Positions 1 through 9,175 are shown, counted from the first letter of the stretch. The stretch is DNA of 64,000 nucleotides from Bacteroidota bacterium (GCA_020161395.1 JAIUOE010000013.1:29728-93727); one strand, 5' to 3'. The notes: a model not told the origin generated them from the letters alone. Program-made: numbers and translations.

Positions 1-450
1 GTAGATCAGTGTGGAGGAGAGTGCCGTAAGGTAAATAAAACCAGGATGAACAAATCTTACAAGCCAGATACCGCCAAATGTGAAGAGGGTGGAGAAGAGA
101 GGTTCGACCATGAAGAAACCCTTCCAGAAGCCGCCAATGGTTGAGTTAAACCAAAAGATTCCTCCAAGTGCGAGAAAAATGAATGCAAAACCAAACAGAT
201 GATTGTGGGTTGTGATCAACAGCTCCGAAACCGGTTTTTCATATTTTTCGGGAATGTCAAACTCATCGGCTTTACCTGTATCCGTGCCGTTAAAATGTTC
301 GACTGCCTTGTCCGGTTGGTAACTTGTATTGTGGTAAAGAAATATGAGCCCCGTTGCTACTGCGGCTGACAGCAGAATCGTAAAAGCTGCCAGGAAGATT
401 TTAAGATTTTTCGGCAGCAAATGAAGTTTGATTTTTAAAATTGATTCCAC
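1..450 (-). CDS. Multi-pass membrane protein (partial, runs off the left edge)
   Basis: An open frame of 150 codons reads in from position 450 and leaves the window at base 1, so the C-terminus is missing. The start is a GTG at 450-448 preceded by an AAAGGA ribosome site. The visible part has a hydrophobic helix at about residues 17-38, an extracytoplasmic stretch, then a THNHLFGFAFIFLALGG helix rich in histidine near its start, and two further helices. I do not recognise a named family. It starts 11 bases after the FMN-binding gene ends, so it is probably cotranscribed with it and the porin. Paired histidines at a membrane edge could bind haem or metal, which would suit an electron-transfer role next to a flavoprotein, but that is inference. 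Confidence 0.6.
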   Translation of the reverse strand, partial: MESILKIKLHLLPKNLKIFLAAFTILLSAAVATGLIFLYHNTSYQPDKAVEHFNGTDTGKADEFDIPEKYEKPVSELLITTHNHLFGFAFIFLALGGIFWFNSTIGGFWKGFFMVEPLFSTLFTFGGIWLVRFVHPGFIYLTALSSTLIY

Positions 451-461
451 ATTATCCTTTT

Positions 462-1001
462 CTAAAATATTTCGTGAAACAGAACAGCGAGTTTTTTAAT
501 GCCTTTTGAGACTGAATTGGCAGAGATAGTAGCACCTGAAATTGAGTCTATTGCTTTCCCGACCGTATAATCGGAATCTTTGTTCTTCCCTTTGAATTGT
601 TTGTTCCATCCCTTATCAGCAACCTCTCCACCATACTGTTCTCTGTACTTTACGATGTGTGAGGAGAGAATATTTCCTTTTGTATCGAACAGTACCAGAA
701 ATGTTATCGGCATTGCTTTGCCGTAAACATTATCCAGGAGTCCGTAAGAGGTGACTTTCCCTTTGTTGGAAACTGTATAAATATAGATAAAGTCATTTGC
801 GAATTTTTGTTTCGAGGCAGATTCTGCATTCTTTTTTGCTTTTGCGGGGATGGTGTATTTCTCCTGTTTGATGGAGACACCTTTCCCCATTTCTGAGCGG
901 ATTATCGATTCCGTCAGTTCTTTTATCTCCTGCCCGCGGGTTTGATTCCACAGGCAGGAAATGGCTATAACAAATGTAATTGTGATTATTTTCGCAGTCA
1001 T
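462..1001 (-). CDS. Exported FMN-binding domain protein (RnfG/NqrC-like)
   Basis: This is a 179-residue exported protein with a signal peptide (first about 24 residues, ending near TRGQ) and a C-terminal FMN_bind domain. The motif DSISGATISANS matches the site where FMN is covalently attached to a Thr in RnfG, NqrC and related proteins by the ApbE flavin transferase. A longer reading frame reaches 1103, but it would overlap the porin by 100 bases; the ATG at 1001 leaves one base after the porin stop and gives a clean signal peptide. The neighbours are a porin upstream and a histidine-containing membrane protein downstream, which suggests an extracytoplasmic flavin electron-transfer module. 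The family assignment is firm; the electron donor and acceptor are unknown. Confidence 0.8.
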   Translation of the reverse strand: MTAKIITITFVIAISCLWNQTRGQEIKELTESIIRSEMGKGVSIKQEKYTIPAKAKKNAESASKQKFANDFIYIYTVSNKGKVTSYGLLDNVYGKAMPITFLVLFDTKGNILSSHIVKYREQYGGEVADKGWNKQFKGKNKDSDYTVGKAIDSISGATISANSVSKGIKKLAVLFHEIF

Positions 1002-1002
1002 A

Positions 1003-2076
1003 TCAGAACATGTATCCAACGCCAAGATTGAATGACTTCGTTTCTTCATCGTTTGATTTTCTCTTTTTGGAACTGAAATCGACTTTGAGAACGATGTTAT
1101 CAAGGGGCAGGATATTTAATCCGACCATAATTTGAGTATAAGCGAAATCATCCGGTTTCAGGTTTGTATTTCTTACAGTTGATGCGGTGTTGTAGAATGA
1201 ATATCTTACAAACGGGATTATTTGCCAGTCGGATTTAATGAATCTGTTGATGTCATATCCAAGGTCGAAGTAGTAACCTGTTGAAGTTTCGACTGATCCT
1301 CTGTTGTAATTTATCATTGCGCCTTCAGCAACGGCATATAATCCGTTTTTGCTGTATTTGGCGTGTAATTCCACGAGGTTAAATTCGATAGTGGAGGAGT
1401 CACCTCTCGCTTTGTTGTAAGTTGCAGAAGCTCCTGCTTTGAAAGCTGATGAAATGTTATAGTCGAGTCGAAGTGTGTACATGAGATCGGTCGCGTCTGC
1501 AAGATAACCTTTTCTTCTTCCGCTTCGAAGTGCTGATGCAGGTGAAAACTTCTCGCTGTTCAGTCCTTCCATAACATTCAAAGTATATTCCAGACCTTTG
1601 TAATTTCCGAAAACTGATGCTCCGTTTCCATACCATGTGGTTGGGATGATTGCATTGTGGTAGTCGGGTCTTTCCACTCCAAAGAAGGTCGGGGGTTCAT
1701 GAATTTCGTTGATTATTCCTACAGGAGCAAGCACGACACCTGCTCTGAATCCAAGCCAGTTGTAGGGAAGGTAGCTGACATACGCCTGCTCAAGTTCCAC
1801 TTCGCCATTTCCACCGCTGACGAAGTTATGCTCCAGTTCGAGTTCAGCTTTGAATGACCATTTCTCTGAAAATGAGTGACTGAAAAAGAGGACGAATCTG
1901 TGAAAATCGAGTTTCTTTTCAGCTTTTTTTGTATCGAATGTATTATTGTTGTAATGCAGTTCTCCATATCCACCGACACCGGTCTTTGGGGTAAAAAAAT
2001 CATCCTGGGCGAACAGGCTTGTTGTCATAAGTATGACAAGGATAAGGAGGGGTTTAAAATTATTGGCATAGTACAT
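1003..2076 (-). CDS. Outer-membrane porin-like beta-barrel protein
   Basis: This is a 357-residue protein with a signal peptide ending near SLFAQ and a beta-barrel pattern of alternating residues throughout, closing with an aromatic C-terminus (GVGYMF) as expected for BAM-inserted barrels. Features such as GYGELHYNN, FHRFVLFFSHSF, LEQAYVSYLP and FGVERPDYHNAIIPTTW resemble phosphate-selective or anion porins (OprP-like and the large Bacteroidota 'porin' group). It is the first gene of a minus-strand operon with the FMN-binding protein, and has a candidate Bacteroidota-type promoter about 60 bases upstream. Substrate cannot be read from the sequence. Confidence 0.75.
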   Translation of the reverse strand: MYYANNFKPLLILVILMTTSLFAQDDFFTPKTGVGGYGELHYNNNTFDTKKAEKKLDFHRFVLFFSHSFSEKWSFKAELELEHNFVSGGNGEVELEQAYVSYLPYNWLGFRAGVVLAPVGIINEIHEPPTFFGVERPDYHNAIIPTTWYGNGASVFGNYKGLEYTLNVMEGLNSEKFSPASALRSGRRKGYLADATDLMYTLRLDYNISSAFKAGASATYNKARGDSSTIEFNLVELHAKYSKNGLYAVAEGAMINYNRGSVETSTGYYFDLGYDINRFIKSDWQIIPFVRYSFYNTASTVRNTNLKPDDFAYTQIMVGLNILPLDNIVLKVDFSSKKRKSNDEETKSFNLGVGYMF

Positions 2077-2133
2077 ATGGGCTAACTTTCATTGTTTTAT
2101 GTTTATATTAAGATTAAGTCTAAATAACAATAG

Positions 2134-2164
2134 CAAATATAAGAAAGCGTTTGATTCTGTGCAA
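2134..2164 (-). promoter_or_regulatory. Candidate Bacteroidota-type promoter for the porin operon
   Basis: Read on the minus strand, TTGC at 2164-2161 is followed by exactly 19 bases and then TATATTTG at 2141-2134. This fits the Bacteroidota -33 TTG / -7 TAnnTTTG pattern at its usual spacing. It lies about 57 bases before the porin start. The match is seen in the sequence; activity is not shown, and use of this promoter class in Ignavibacteria is an assumption. Confidence 0.45.
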
Positions 2165-2192
2165 TATATATTAAAGGAAGTATAAGATTTTT

Positions 2193-2206
2193 TTTACAAT
2201 TGTAAA
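2193..2206. promoter_or_regulatory. 14-bp perfect palindrome, possible operator
   Basis: TTTACAATTGTAAA is a perfect dyad lying between the end of murI and the porin promoter candidate. It sits about 30 bases upstream of the candidate -33 box. On the minus strand it is followed by an A run and not a T run, so it is not a murI terminator. It could be a binding site for a dimeric regulator of the porin operon, or chance in AT-rich DNA. Confidence 0.25.
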
Positions 2207-2215
2207 GGAACGGGG

Positions 2216-3052
2216 TTATTTTTTAATCGAAAAGAGGGAGGAAATGTAGTCGGTCTCCACTTTATGGATGTTTGTTATCTCCTTTCCGAGGAAGAGGGAT
2301 GCGACAAACTGAAAAGTGGTTGGCACATCACTTACATAATAAATATGTGAACCCTGTGAATTTGAATTGTTGAGAATATCCCGTTCGGTGAGTTCTTTCA
2401 CCACCGAGTAGGAAGCCGCAATACCGGAATCAACAAGTTTTATTTCGGGTCCCACCTCCCGTTGAATAACCTCGCGTAGTATGGGGTAATGGGTGCAACC
2501 GAGAATGAGTGTGTCAATTCCTGCAGTTTTAAGTGGTGCAAGATATTCAGCAGCCACAGCCTGTGTTGCCGGATGATCAACCCAACCTTCCTCTGCAAAC
2601 GGGACAAAAAGGGGACAGGCTGTCTCGAATACCTCAACATTCGGGCTGAGTTCTTTAATCTTCCGGGAGTAGGCATTGTTGTTAATCGTGGCGCGGGTAC
2701 CAATGACACCGATTTTATTGTTGGAAGTGTAGCCGAGACCATACTTTGAACCGGGCTCAATCATTCCGATTACGGGAACATCAAATTTGTTTCTCAGGCT
2801 TTCTATGGCAACGGAAGAAGCTGTGTTGCAGGCAACCACAATGGCTTTTACACCGAACTCCATTAAAAATGCTGCATTCTGAATTGAGTATTCAATGACT
2901 GTATCGTTTGACTTGGAGCCATAGGGGACCCTTGCGGTATCGCCAAAGTAAACGATATTTTCATTTGGGAGGGCATCGATGAGGTGCTTTACAACGGTAA
3001 GTCCACCAATACCTGAATCGAAAACGCCAATTGGAGCCGGTCTGTTTTTCAT
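2216..3052 (-). CDS. murI: Glutamate racemase
   Basis: MurI converts L-glutamate to D-glutamate for peptidoglycan stem peptides in the cytoplasm. The 278-residue protein has the family landmarks in order: the N-terminal IGVFDSGIGGLTVV substrate loop, YFGDTARVPYG, the first catalytic cysteine in VVACNTASS and the second in LGCTHYP. Length is normal for the family. The reading frame extends to a TTG at 3061, but the ATG at 3052 is the better start, with a GGA a few bases before it. It lies 50 bases downstream of glnD and is probably the last gene of a queF-glnD-murI transcript. Confidence 0.95.
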   Translation of the reverse strand: MKNRPAPIGVFDSGIGGLTVVKHLIDALPNENIVYFGDTARVPYGSKSNDTVIEYSIQNAAFLMEFGVKAIVVACNTASSVAIESLRNKFDVPVIGMIEPGSKYGLGYTSNNKIGVIGTRATINNNAYSRKIKELSPNVEVFETACPLFVPFAEEGWVDHPATQAVAAEYLAPLKTAGIDTLILGCTHYPILREVIQREVGPEIKLVDSGIAASYSVVKELTERDILNNSNSQGSHIYYVSDVPTTFQFVASLFLGKEITNIHKVETDYISSLFSIKK

Positions 3053-3102
3053 AAAATCCAAAATGTTGAACTCAAAAATAAGAAAAAGAAATGATCAGAG
3101 TC

Positions 3103-5664
3103 TCAGAGAATCTCTTCAATACAATTTTTAAGCTCTTCGGTGATTACGGGATAAAAATTGCGCGAGACTTTTTTCTTGCGGGAATCGAGTACATAGAATG
3201 AATCCACAATGTCGCTTCCCATGGTAAGGATTTTGGCAAAGTAGATGTTTAGACCCAAATCATGCAGTTTTGAGGTAACTTTAAAGAGGAAACCGATCCT
3301 GTCTGGGGAATGGATATCAATAATCGTATATTTTTTTGATTCTTCAAACCTGATGGAAACTTTCCCTTGTTTCTTGAAGAACTTGCTTTCGAGTCGCCAC
3401 CATTTCGATTTGTGTTTTTTCAGTTCTGTGGAAAGCTGGAGCATTCCTTTTTCCATCTTTACAAAGTCAGCTTCAATTTTGGAAAATTTAAGCTCATCCA
3501 CATTGGAACCGGTTCTGAAATCAGATACATTAAAACTGTCGATGATTATTCGGTCTTTCCTTGTGAAAATCTTTGCATCGTGAATATTTACATCATTGAT
3601 CAGAAAGACACCGCAAAGTTTTGCCAGGAGTGATTCCGCATCGAAAGTTATTACTGTTACATTGGTGAAGTTCCCAGCCTGCTTAAACATAACAGAAATT
3701 GGTGAGCCTGAGACAATCTCCTCGATATGTCGTGCCATTTCCTCTTCCGAAAAGTAATTGGCATAAGCAAGGTCTTCAAACGAATCGATATGCGATTTCA
3801 CATGTGCGTGAGAAATATTTGATGAGTGTTCAAGTATTTTCTCTGCAGCGGGAAAAGTTGACTGATAGAGAAGTTCTTCGGCGGGAAGTTCCTCTTTGAT
3901 CATTTCCGACGATTTACGGTAGAGTTCATTAAGCAGGTCGTTTTTCCAGGATGTCCAAAGGGCACTGTTGACGGCAGAAAGGTCTGAATAAGTGAGGAGG
4001 TAGAGCATGTCAAGCTCTTCAGCAGAACTTATATTTGATACAAACCGGTTAAGCGTCTCAGGGGAGTTCAGGTCTCTTCTGAAAGCGGTATGTGCCATTA
4101 AAAGATGATTTTTGACCAGGAACTTCACCATTTCAATCTCTTTTTCCCTGTAACCGAGGCTTTGCATAAAGGAGTCTGCTATTTCAGCTCCCAGCAGATG
4201 ATGCCCCTCAAGGTTAATTGGTTTGGCAATATCGTGAAATAAAATCGCCAGATACAAAATATCTCTTCTAGCGATTGTATTAAAGAGTCTTCCCAGAACC
4301 GATTTTTCGTGCTGTACTTTCTCGACATTCATTATAGCGATAATAGTGTGCTCATCGGCTGTGTAACTGTGATACACGCCATGCTGGATAAATCCTGACA
4401 GATCAACAAATTCGGGGATCAGGGCACCAAGCACTCCGAGTTCGTGCATTGAAGCGAGAGTTGCACCGACATTGTCTTTTTGCTGCAGGATTTTCTTAAA
4501 ATAGTTTGTTGCCTGGGGAGTGCGTTCGATGGTAGTGTTGTCGAGGCTGTTTACAATTTGCGACCTCAATTTTTCATCGAAGAGAGCTGCCTGATCCGCC
4601 TTGAGGTAAAACGCTTTCATTATCTGATCAGTATTAAGATAACCCTCATCGGAAGAATAAAGAGTATCGCCTAAAATATAAAAATCGTCATCGAGTCTGA
4701 TTGCAAGGGAAGAAGAGGGAAGAGGGAAGAGGATTTTTCGGTACCGTTTTATAAATGATTTCAAAAATCTGTTTACAATACCTGTGGCATTGTAATATTC
4801 CTTCATCAGCTCCTTGTAACCGCCACCAAATCCCATTGCATCTGCCACTGTTATCTGTGCTTCAAAATCGAGTCTGTCGGCTTTCCTTCCAGCGGAGAGG
4901 TGGAGGATATTTCTGACTGTAATCAGAAATTTGTAACTTTTTATTAACCGGGCAATCTCATTGACCGGAAAAGGTTTCTCCTCAAAGATTGTATTGATAA
5001 AGAGTTCAGACTGCGACAATCCCTCTGTTTGTCCGAAAGTTCTGGCATGGGAGAAGATATAAATCCATTGAAGAAGCTGGAAATCCCTTAATCCACCGTT
5101 GGAAAGTTTCACATTCGGTTCAATCATTTTGCTCGAGAGACCATGCTTGTTGTAACGGTTGGTCATATCTTCCACAAATTCCTTAAAGAGATTTTGCTTT
5201 AATTCGGGAGTAAAAATCTCTTCCAGGGTCGACAACCAGCTCTGATATACAGGACTGTTTCCGCAAATAAAGGAAGTTTCGAGAAGGGATGTGAAGACAT
5301 GCAGATCTGTTGTGGAATATTTGCTGATGTCATCAAGTTCTCTTACGGTATGCGATATCTCGAGACCCGAATCCCACATAAGAGTGACAAATGCGGAAAT
5401 TTGTTCCGAATCCTTTTTGGAATCAGAGGAAATTATGGTGATATCGATATCAGAGTAGGGTGCAAGTTCTCTTCTTGAGAGGGAACCTCCGGAAACCACA
5501 GCAAAACTAAAATCCTGATGACCTGCAACACGACGAATGAGATTCTCAACTTCAAGGCTGAAACGGTAGGAACAGCCCAGTCCGTTTTTAATAACTTCAT
5601 CGCCCGAAAAGAAATTTTTAATCAGGTCTTTAAGATTATACTTTGCAGGGTCTCCGGAATCCAT
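3103..5664 (-). CDS. glnD: [Protein-PII] uridylyltransferase / uridylyl-removing enzyme
   Basis: GlnD senses glutamine and adds or removes UMP on the PII signalling protein. The 853-residue length and domain order fit: a nucleotidyltransferase domain with GGSLSRRELAPYSDIDI near residues 60-76, a linker region, an HD phosphohydrolase domain around residues 440-560 (LYLAILFHDIAKP, then HHLLGAEIAD), and two C-terminal ACT domains (the last containing DIHSPDRIGFLFKVT). The nucleotidyltransferase motif has S-x-S-R-R where enterobacterial enzymes have G-x-G-R-G, but both aspartates are kept, so activity is likely. No PII, glutamine synthetase or NtrC gene lies in the window. It starts 6 bases after queF ends. 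Confidence 0.92.
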   Translation of the reverse strand: MDSGDPAKYNLKDLIKNFFSGDEVIKNGLGCSYRFSLEVENLIRRVAGHQDFSFAVVSGGSLSRRELAPYSDIDITIISSDSKKDSEQISAFVTLMWDSGLEISHTVRELDDISKYSTTDLHVFTSLLETSFICGNSPVYQSWLSTLEEIFTPELKQNLFKEFVEDMTNRYNKHGLSSKMIEPNVKLSNGGLRDFQLLQWIYIFSHARTFGQTEGLSQSELFINTIFEEKPFPVNEIARLIKSYKFLITVRNILHLSAGRKADRLDFEAQITVADAMGFGGGYKELMKEYYNATGIVNRFLKSFIKRYRKILFPLPSSSLAIRLDDDFYILGDTLYSSDEGYLNTDQIMKAFYLKADQAALFDEKLRSQIVNSLDNTTIERTPQATNYFKKILQQKDNVGATLASMHELGVLGALIPEFVDLSGFIQHGVYHSYTADEHTIIAIMNVEKVQHEKSVLGRLFNTIARRDILYLAILFHDIAKPINLEGHHLLGAEIADSFMQSLGYREKEIEMVKFLVKNHLLMAHTAFRRDLNSPETLNRFVSNISSAEELDMLYLLTYSDLSAVNSALWTSWKNDLLNELYRKSSEMIKEELPAEELLYQSTFPAAEKILEHSSNISHAHVKSHIDSFEDLAYANYFSEEEMARHIEEIVSGSPISVMFKQAGNFTNVTVITFDAESLLAKLCGVFLINDVNIHDAKIFTRKDRIIIDSFNVSDFRTGSNVDELKFSKIEADFVKMEKGMLQLSTELKKHKSKWWRLESKFFKKQGKVSIRFEESKKYTIIDIHSPDRIGFLFKVTSKLHDLGLNIYFAKILTMGSDIVDSFYVLDSRKKKVSRNFYPVITEELKNCIEEIL

Positions 5665-5670
5665 AAATTT

Positions 5671-6036
5671 TTATCCCTTGAAGTCTTCCGCTTTATGCTC
5701 AACTTCTACAACGGATGAAACTCCACCTCTCACCGAAAAATTGGCAGTAAGTTTGAAGTATCTTGGCTGAAGTACACCAATCAGGTCATCAGCTATTCTG
5801 TTGGTCACATTCTCATAGAAAATGCCGTCGTTTCTGAACGACTGGAGGTAAAGTTTTAAAGATTTCAATTCCACGCACCATTTTTCAGGAATATATTCAA
5901 ACTGCATGGTTGCAAAATCGGGATGTCCCGTTTTTGGACACACAGATGTAAATTCATGAGCGGTATGGATAATTCTGTAGTTTCTGTGAGAATTACTGTT
6001 TTCAAAAATTTCGAGTATTTTGACTTTTTCGTCCAC
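5671..6036 (-). CDS. queF: NADPH-dependent 7-cyano-7-deazaguanine (preQ0) reductase
   Basis: QueF reduces preQ0 to preQ1 in queuosine biosynthesis. This is the short, YkvM-type form. TSVCPKTGHPDFA carries the cysteine that forms the thioimide with substrate, with the conserved Asp a few residues on, and WCVELKSLKLYL is the E-S/L-K-S-x-K substrate-binding motif. No ATG is available: a TTG at 6066 has no ribosome site, while a GTG at 6036 is preceded by GAAAGG at 7 bases, so I use the GTG (121 residues). It is the first gene of a tight minus-strand cluster with glnD and murI. No other queuosine genes are nearby. Confidence 0.9.
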   Translation of the reverse strand: MDEKVKILEIFENSNSHRNYRIIHTAHEFTSVCPKTGHPDFATMQFEYIPEKWCVELKSLKLYLQSFRNDGIFYENVTNRIADDLIGVLQPRYFKLTANFSVRGGVSSVVEVEHKAEDFKG

Positions 6037-6141
6037 TAACAAGCCTTTCTTTTCTTTTTCTAACAACTATTGCGTTAAATTAATTCAAAAACCAAACTTT
6101 AAATTTAAACTCTTTGGCGGATTCGACAAATTGTGGGGGTA

Positions 6142-6373
6142 AGTCAGAACCTCAGAACTTCGGTGCGCCGCGGCGCATCGGAGTTACTGAAGCAACGGAG
6201 TTCCAGTGTTCTCGGAGTAAGTTTTGCATTAACTATATATATTGTTATTTTTGATACTTAAATCAGGATTATAAAAGACAACCTGGAACAATTCATCGGA
6301 CAGATAAATGAAAAAAGAACCTCAGAGTTTCAGGACCTCAGAATTTCGGAGAAACTGAGATTCCGGTGTTCGA
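6142..6373. repeat. Hairpin-forming CTCAGAACTTC-type repeat block, left copy
   Basis: Two clusters (about 6145-6222 and 6311-6373) of degenerate CTCAGAACTTC / GGAGTTCC / ACTGAAG units fill much of the gap between queF and the next gene. The units occur in both orientations so that each cluster can fold. A perfect 14-base palindrome TGCGCCGCGGCGCA (6164-6177) is at the heart of the first cluster. Between them is AT-rich unique sequence (about 6225-6305). A related block lies at 9090-9172, just past the following gene. No open frame or transposase is visible. Confidence 0.65.
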
Positions 6374-6404
6374 CAATTATTGAAAACTAAAAGAAGACAG
6401 ATCA

Positions 6405-9089
6405 ATGACCTGTAGATACAGTTTATTAAGTTGTGCTATTTTTACGATCGTTTTGGTACAAACCATAAAATCACAGGTACCAGACGGGATACTTTTCGGG
6501 AAAAATTTTGCACAAAACAGCTTTTGGAATATATCTGAACCCGATGAAAGGCAAATTGACTGGGAGAAACTATTCTCTCACGGTATCCATAATGTTTGGG
6601 AAGCAGAAGGAGGCAGTGGTGGTATGTATCCCGGCACTGTCAGAATGAACCGTGACTCCAATTACACAACCGTCATAAGCGATCAATCGGGGAGTTATAT
6701 CAAAACCAAATTACCTGAAAGGTGGCTGACAGACACAACCTGCAACAAAACCCGCCAGGAAATCACACTCGTTGAAGGTCCTTTCATTTATCAGGAAAGG
6801 GATTACAGGTTTACAAATCTGCCGGGACTTCCAAATTCAATGCTGATACAATATCTGGCACAATTTAAGTTAAAGGGAGGAGGAAGGCCTGATTCGAACA
6901 TCACGGTTTGTTCATTACGGGTGAATCTGAACCTGACAGATATATCGGGGAAGACGACAACCGTCACATTAGCGGGAAAGGAAGTAAAACGGGATGATTT
7001 GTCCGATGAATATTTTACGCTGATCATTCTTCCATACGATTTGCGAATAATAAGCAGTCCCAATAACAGTTCATCCGGTACAATCGACCCGCAGAGCATA
7101 AAATCGATGAATATATCGTATGCAGTTGTACTTCCTGAAGGTATCAGCACATTGAACCACGGTGAACTTTACATCGATAATATTGAAGTTATGGATGAGT
7201 TAATCTGGTATGTTTATGGCAGAGACAAGGAAAGAATACTGGAACGCTTCTCGCTGAAGAACGGCCAAATGCTCAGTAAGACGAACAGCAATATAAAGAC
7301 AGGATACCTCAACAAAAAAGATGAGATTGCTGAGAAGGGTCACTCCGGACGGACTCCTCATTCAGGGAGCGGTCGGGCTGTTGTACCAACCATCCGCTAT
7401 GTGAAAGCGGGCAACCCGACACCTGTGTATCCATACACAAGTTGGGCGACTGCATCTGACAGTATACAAAAAGTTGTGGACATGTGTGAGAGTGGAGATA
7501 CGATACTTATTGGAACGGGTATTTACAGGGAGCAGGTGGTATCAGAACACCAGGGAAGAGACCTTGCGATAATCGGTGTTGATGTTGACAGTTGTATCGT
7601 GGATTTGAGTGGGTTTCCTCAGTTTTCTGAGATATATGCGTTTTTTATGAGAGATAATCTTACACTTGAAAACCTGTTGTTTAGAACAAAGAAAGCCACT
7701 ACTTACCATAGCGGTCTCTATATATCACGACCAACAGGAATAGCAAAAGTCCGTATTCGTAATAATTGGTTTCAAGGGAATTTTCGATGTGCACTGTCTG
7801 TATGGTCTGGAACAGGAGAAGTTTCAATGAATCTATTTACGGGTACCGAAACAGCAATTGAGACTGCTTATCAAACATCAGCTTCTCCAATAGAAATAAA
7901 GTCAAACATAATGTATAAAAATACTTACACATTATCATTAAGTACAGGTCTTATAAGCGGAAACTTGATATTATATAATGACTGGAAGGCAATTTCATTA
8001 GGGCTCTTCGGCGGAACGTCTAAATTCTATAATAATTTAATTTCATTTGGGGGTCAATCGTCAACGGGTGTTGGGATGGGACGCGGTTATCTTGAAAACA
8101 ATATCTTCAGATTCTTTACGAAAGCTGTTGAGTCTTGGACAGCAAACACGCCAATCAATTTTATAAACAACATAATTGATTCATGCGGAATGGTATTCGA
8201 TTTATACAGAGAAAATGTGGTAGCAGGAAATATAAATTACAACAACTTCTATGGCAACGGCACAATCTCCAATGACATTTCAAAACTTGATCCCGATACT
8301 CTGATCTACACTTCATTTGACCCGATGTATGAAGGCACCGACAGTAGCAATTACCGTCTTCAGATGTATTCCCCCCTCATAGATGCCGGTGACCCGACCA
8401 TCCTTGATGTTGACGGAACCAGTAGTGACATCGGAAGATATGGAGGTCCCTATGGTCAGAGATACGAATATCTTGATCTTGCACCCAAAAAACCAAGGTT
8501 TACTCTTGTTACCAAAAAACCGGTAAGCATTGAAACACGCTGGCGGGGAGGTACAGAGGCGGATTTCAATTCATTTTCGCTTCACAGGGGGAAAGACCCG
8601 TATTTCATCCCGGGAGAATTAAACAGAATATATACGGGCAGAGACACAATGTTTACCGATTCACTCTCTGACCCGACAGGAAACTATACATACAAAATTA
8701 CAGCGAAGGATAATCAGGGACTTGTAAGTAAATGGGACAGTGTAACGGTGGTACTGACAGATATTGCTGAAGGAGGTGAACTTTCACCCAATGGAGTGGT
8801 ACTCTACCAAAATTATCCCAACCCGTTCAACCCATCCACAACAATAAGATTCAGGCTTGAAGAACCGGGAGAGGTGATACTGAGGGTTTACGATGTAAAC
8901 GGAGGAATTGTGGCAGTATTGAACAACGGCTGGCTTCCTGCCGGAGAGCACGAGAGGGATTTCACCCCGGGAAAGACAGGAACGATGAATGACATGGCAT
9001 CAGGAGTATATTTCTACAACCTCACCGTAAGGGATGCAAACCTGAAACCCCTGTTCATCCGCTCGGACAAGATGCTTTTTGTGAAGTAG
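6405..9089 (+). CDS. Secreted right-handed beta-helix protein with T9SS sorting domain
   Basis: This 894-residue protein has a signal peptide (first about 23 residues), an N-terminal beta-rich region (about 30-260) of unknown function, and a central parallel beta-helix (about 335-680), recognisable from the SGDTILIGTGIYREQVV opening and the recurring N-N-I/L-I turns such as NNWFQGNF and NNIIDSCG. A fibronectin-like segment (about 690-790) follows, and the last 90 residues are a T9SS type A sorting domain (YQNYPNPFNPSTTIRF ... GVYFYNLTV). Beta-helix domains of this kind often bind or cleave polysaccharides, but no catalytic motif is evident. Repeat blocks lie on both sides; the right-hand one begins at the stop codon. 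No strong ribosome site precedes the ATG. Confidence 0.8.
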   Translation: MTCRYSLLSCAIFTIVLVQTIKSQVPDGILFGKNFAQNSFWNISEPDERQIDWEKLFSHGIHNVWEAEGGSGGMYPGTVRMNRDSNYTTVISDQSGSYIKTKLPERWLTDTTCNKTRQEITLVEGPFIYQERDYRFTNLPGLPNSMLIQYLAQFKLKGGGRPDSNITVCSLRVNLNLTDISGKTTTVTLAGKEVKRDDLSDEYFTLIILPYDLRIISSPNNSSSGTIDPQSIKSMNISYAVVLPEGISTLNHGELYIDNIEVMDELIWYVYGRDKERILERFSLKNGQMLSKTNSNIKTGYLNKKDEIAEKGHSGRTPHSGSGRAVVPTIRYVKAGNPTPVYPYTSWATASDSIQKVVDMCESGDTILIGTGIYREQVVSEHQGRDLAIIGVDVDSCIVDLSGFPQFSEIYAFFMRDNLTLENLLFRTKKATTYHSGLYISRPTGIAKVRIRNNWFQGNFRCALSVWSGTGEVSMNLFTGTETAIETAYQTSASPIEIKSNIMYKNTYTLSLSTGLISGNLILYNDWKAISLGLFGGTSKFYNNLISFGGQSSTGVGMGRGYLENNIFRFFTKAVESWTANTPINFINNIIDSCGMVFDLYRENVVAGNINYNNFYGNGTISNDISKLDPDTLIYTSFDPMYEGTDSSNYRLQMYSPLIDAGDPTILDVDGTSSDIGRYGGPYGQRYEYLDLAPKKPRFTLVTKKPVSIETRWRGGTEADFNSFSLHRGKDPYFIPGELNRIYTGRDTMFTDSLSDPTGNYTYKITAKDNQGLVSKWDSVTVVLTDIAEGGELSPNGVVLYQNYPNPFNPSTTIRFRLEEPGEVILRVYDVNGGIVAVLNNGWLPAGEHERDFTPGKTGTMNDMASGVYFYNLTVRDANLKPLFIRSDKMLFVK

Positions 9090-9175
9090 AGCCTCAGAGT
9101 TTCAGAACTTCTGAACTTCCGAGATACTGAGGTACTGGAGTTCCGAGGTTCAGGAGTTCTGAAGTAATGAAACAT
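9090..9175. repeat. Hairpin-forming CTCAGAACTTC-type repeat block, right copy
   Basis: This block starts right after the stop codon of the beta-helix gene. TTCAGAACTTCTGAACTTC in its left half pairs with the complement of the right half (TTCAGAACTCCTGAACCTC read on the other strand) to give a long imperfect hairpin. Its units are the same as those in the block before the gene (6142-6373). It has no T run, so it is not an ordinary intrinsic terminator, though it could stall polymerase or protect the mRNA end. Confidence 0.65.

Noticed and set aside
5518..5718. Plus-strand open frame inside glnD
   Set aside because: It lies antisense to the strongly conserved nucleotidyltransferase domain and has no family features; it is a shadow of glnD.
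6164..6177. Perfect 14-base GC palindrome as a restriction or replication site
   Set aside because: It sits inside a degenerate repeat block and is best explained as part of it; no DnaA boxes or partition genes are near.
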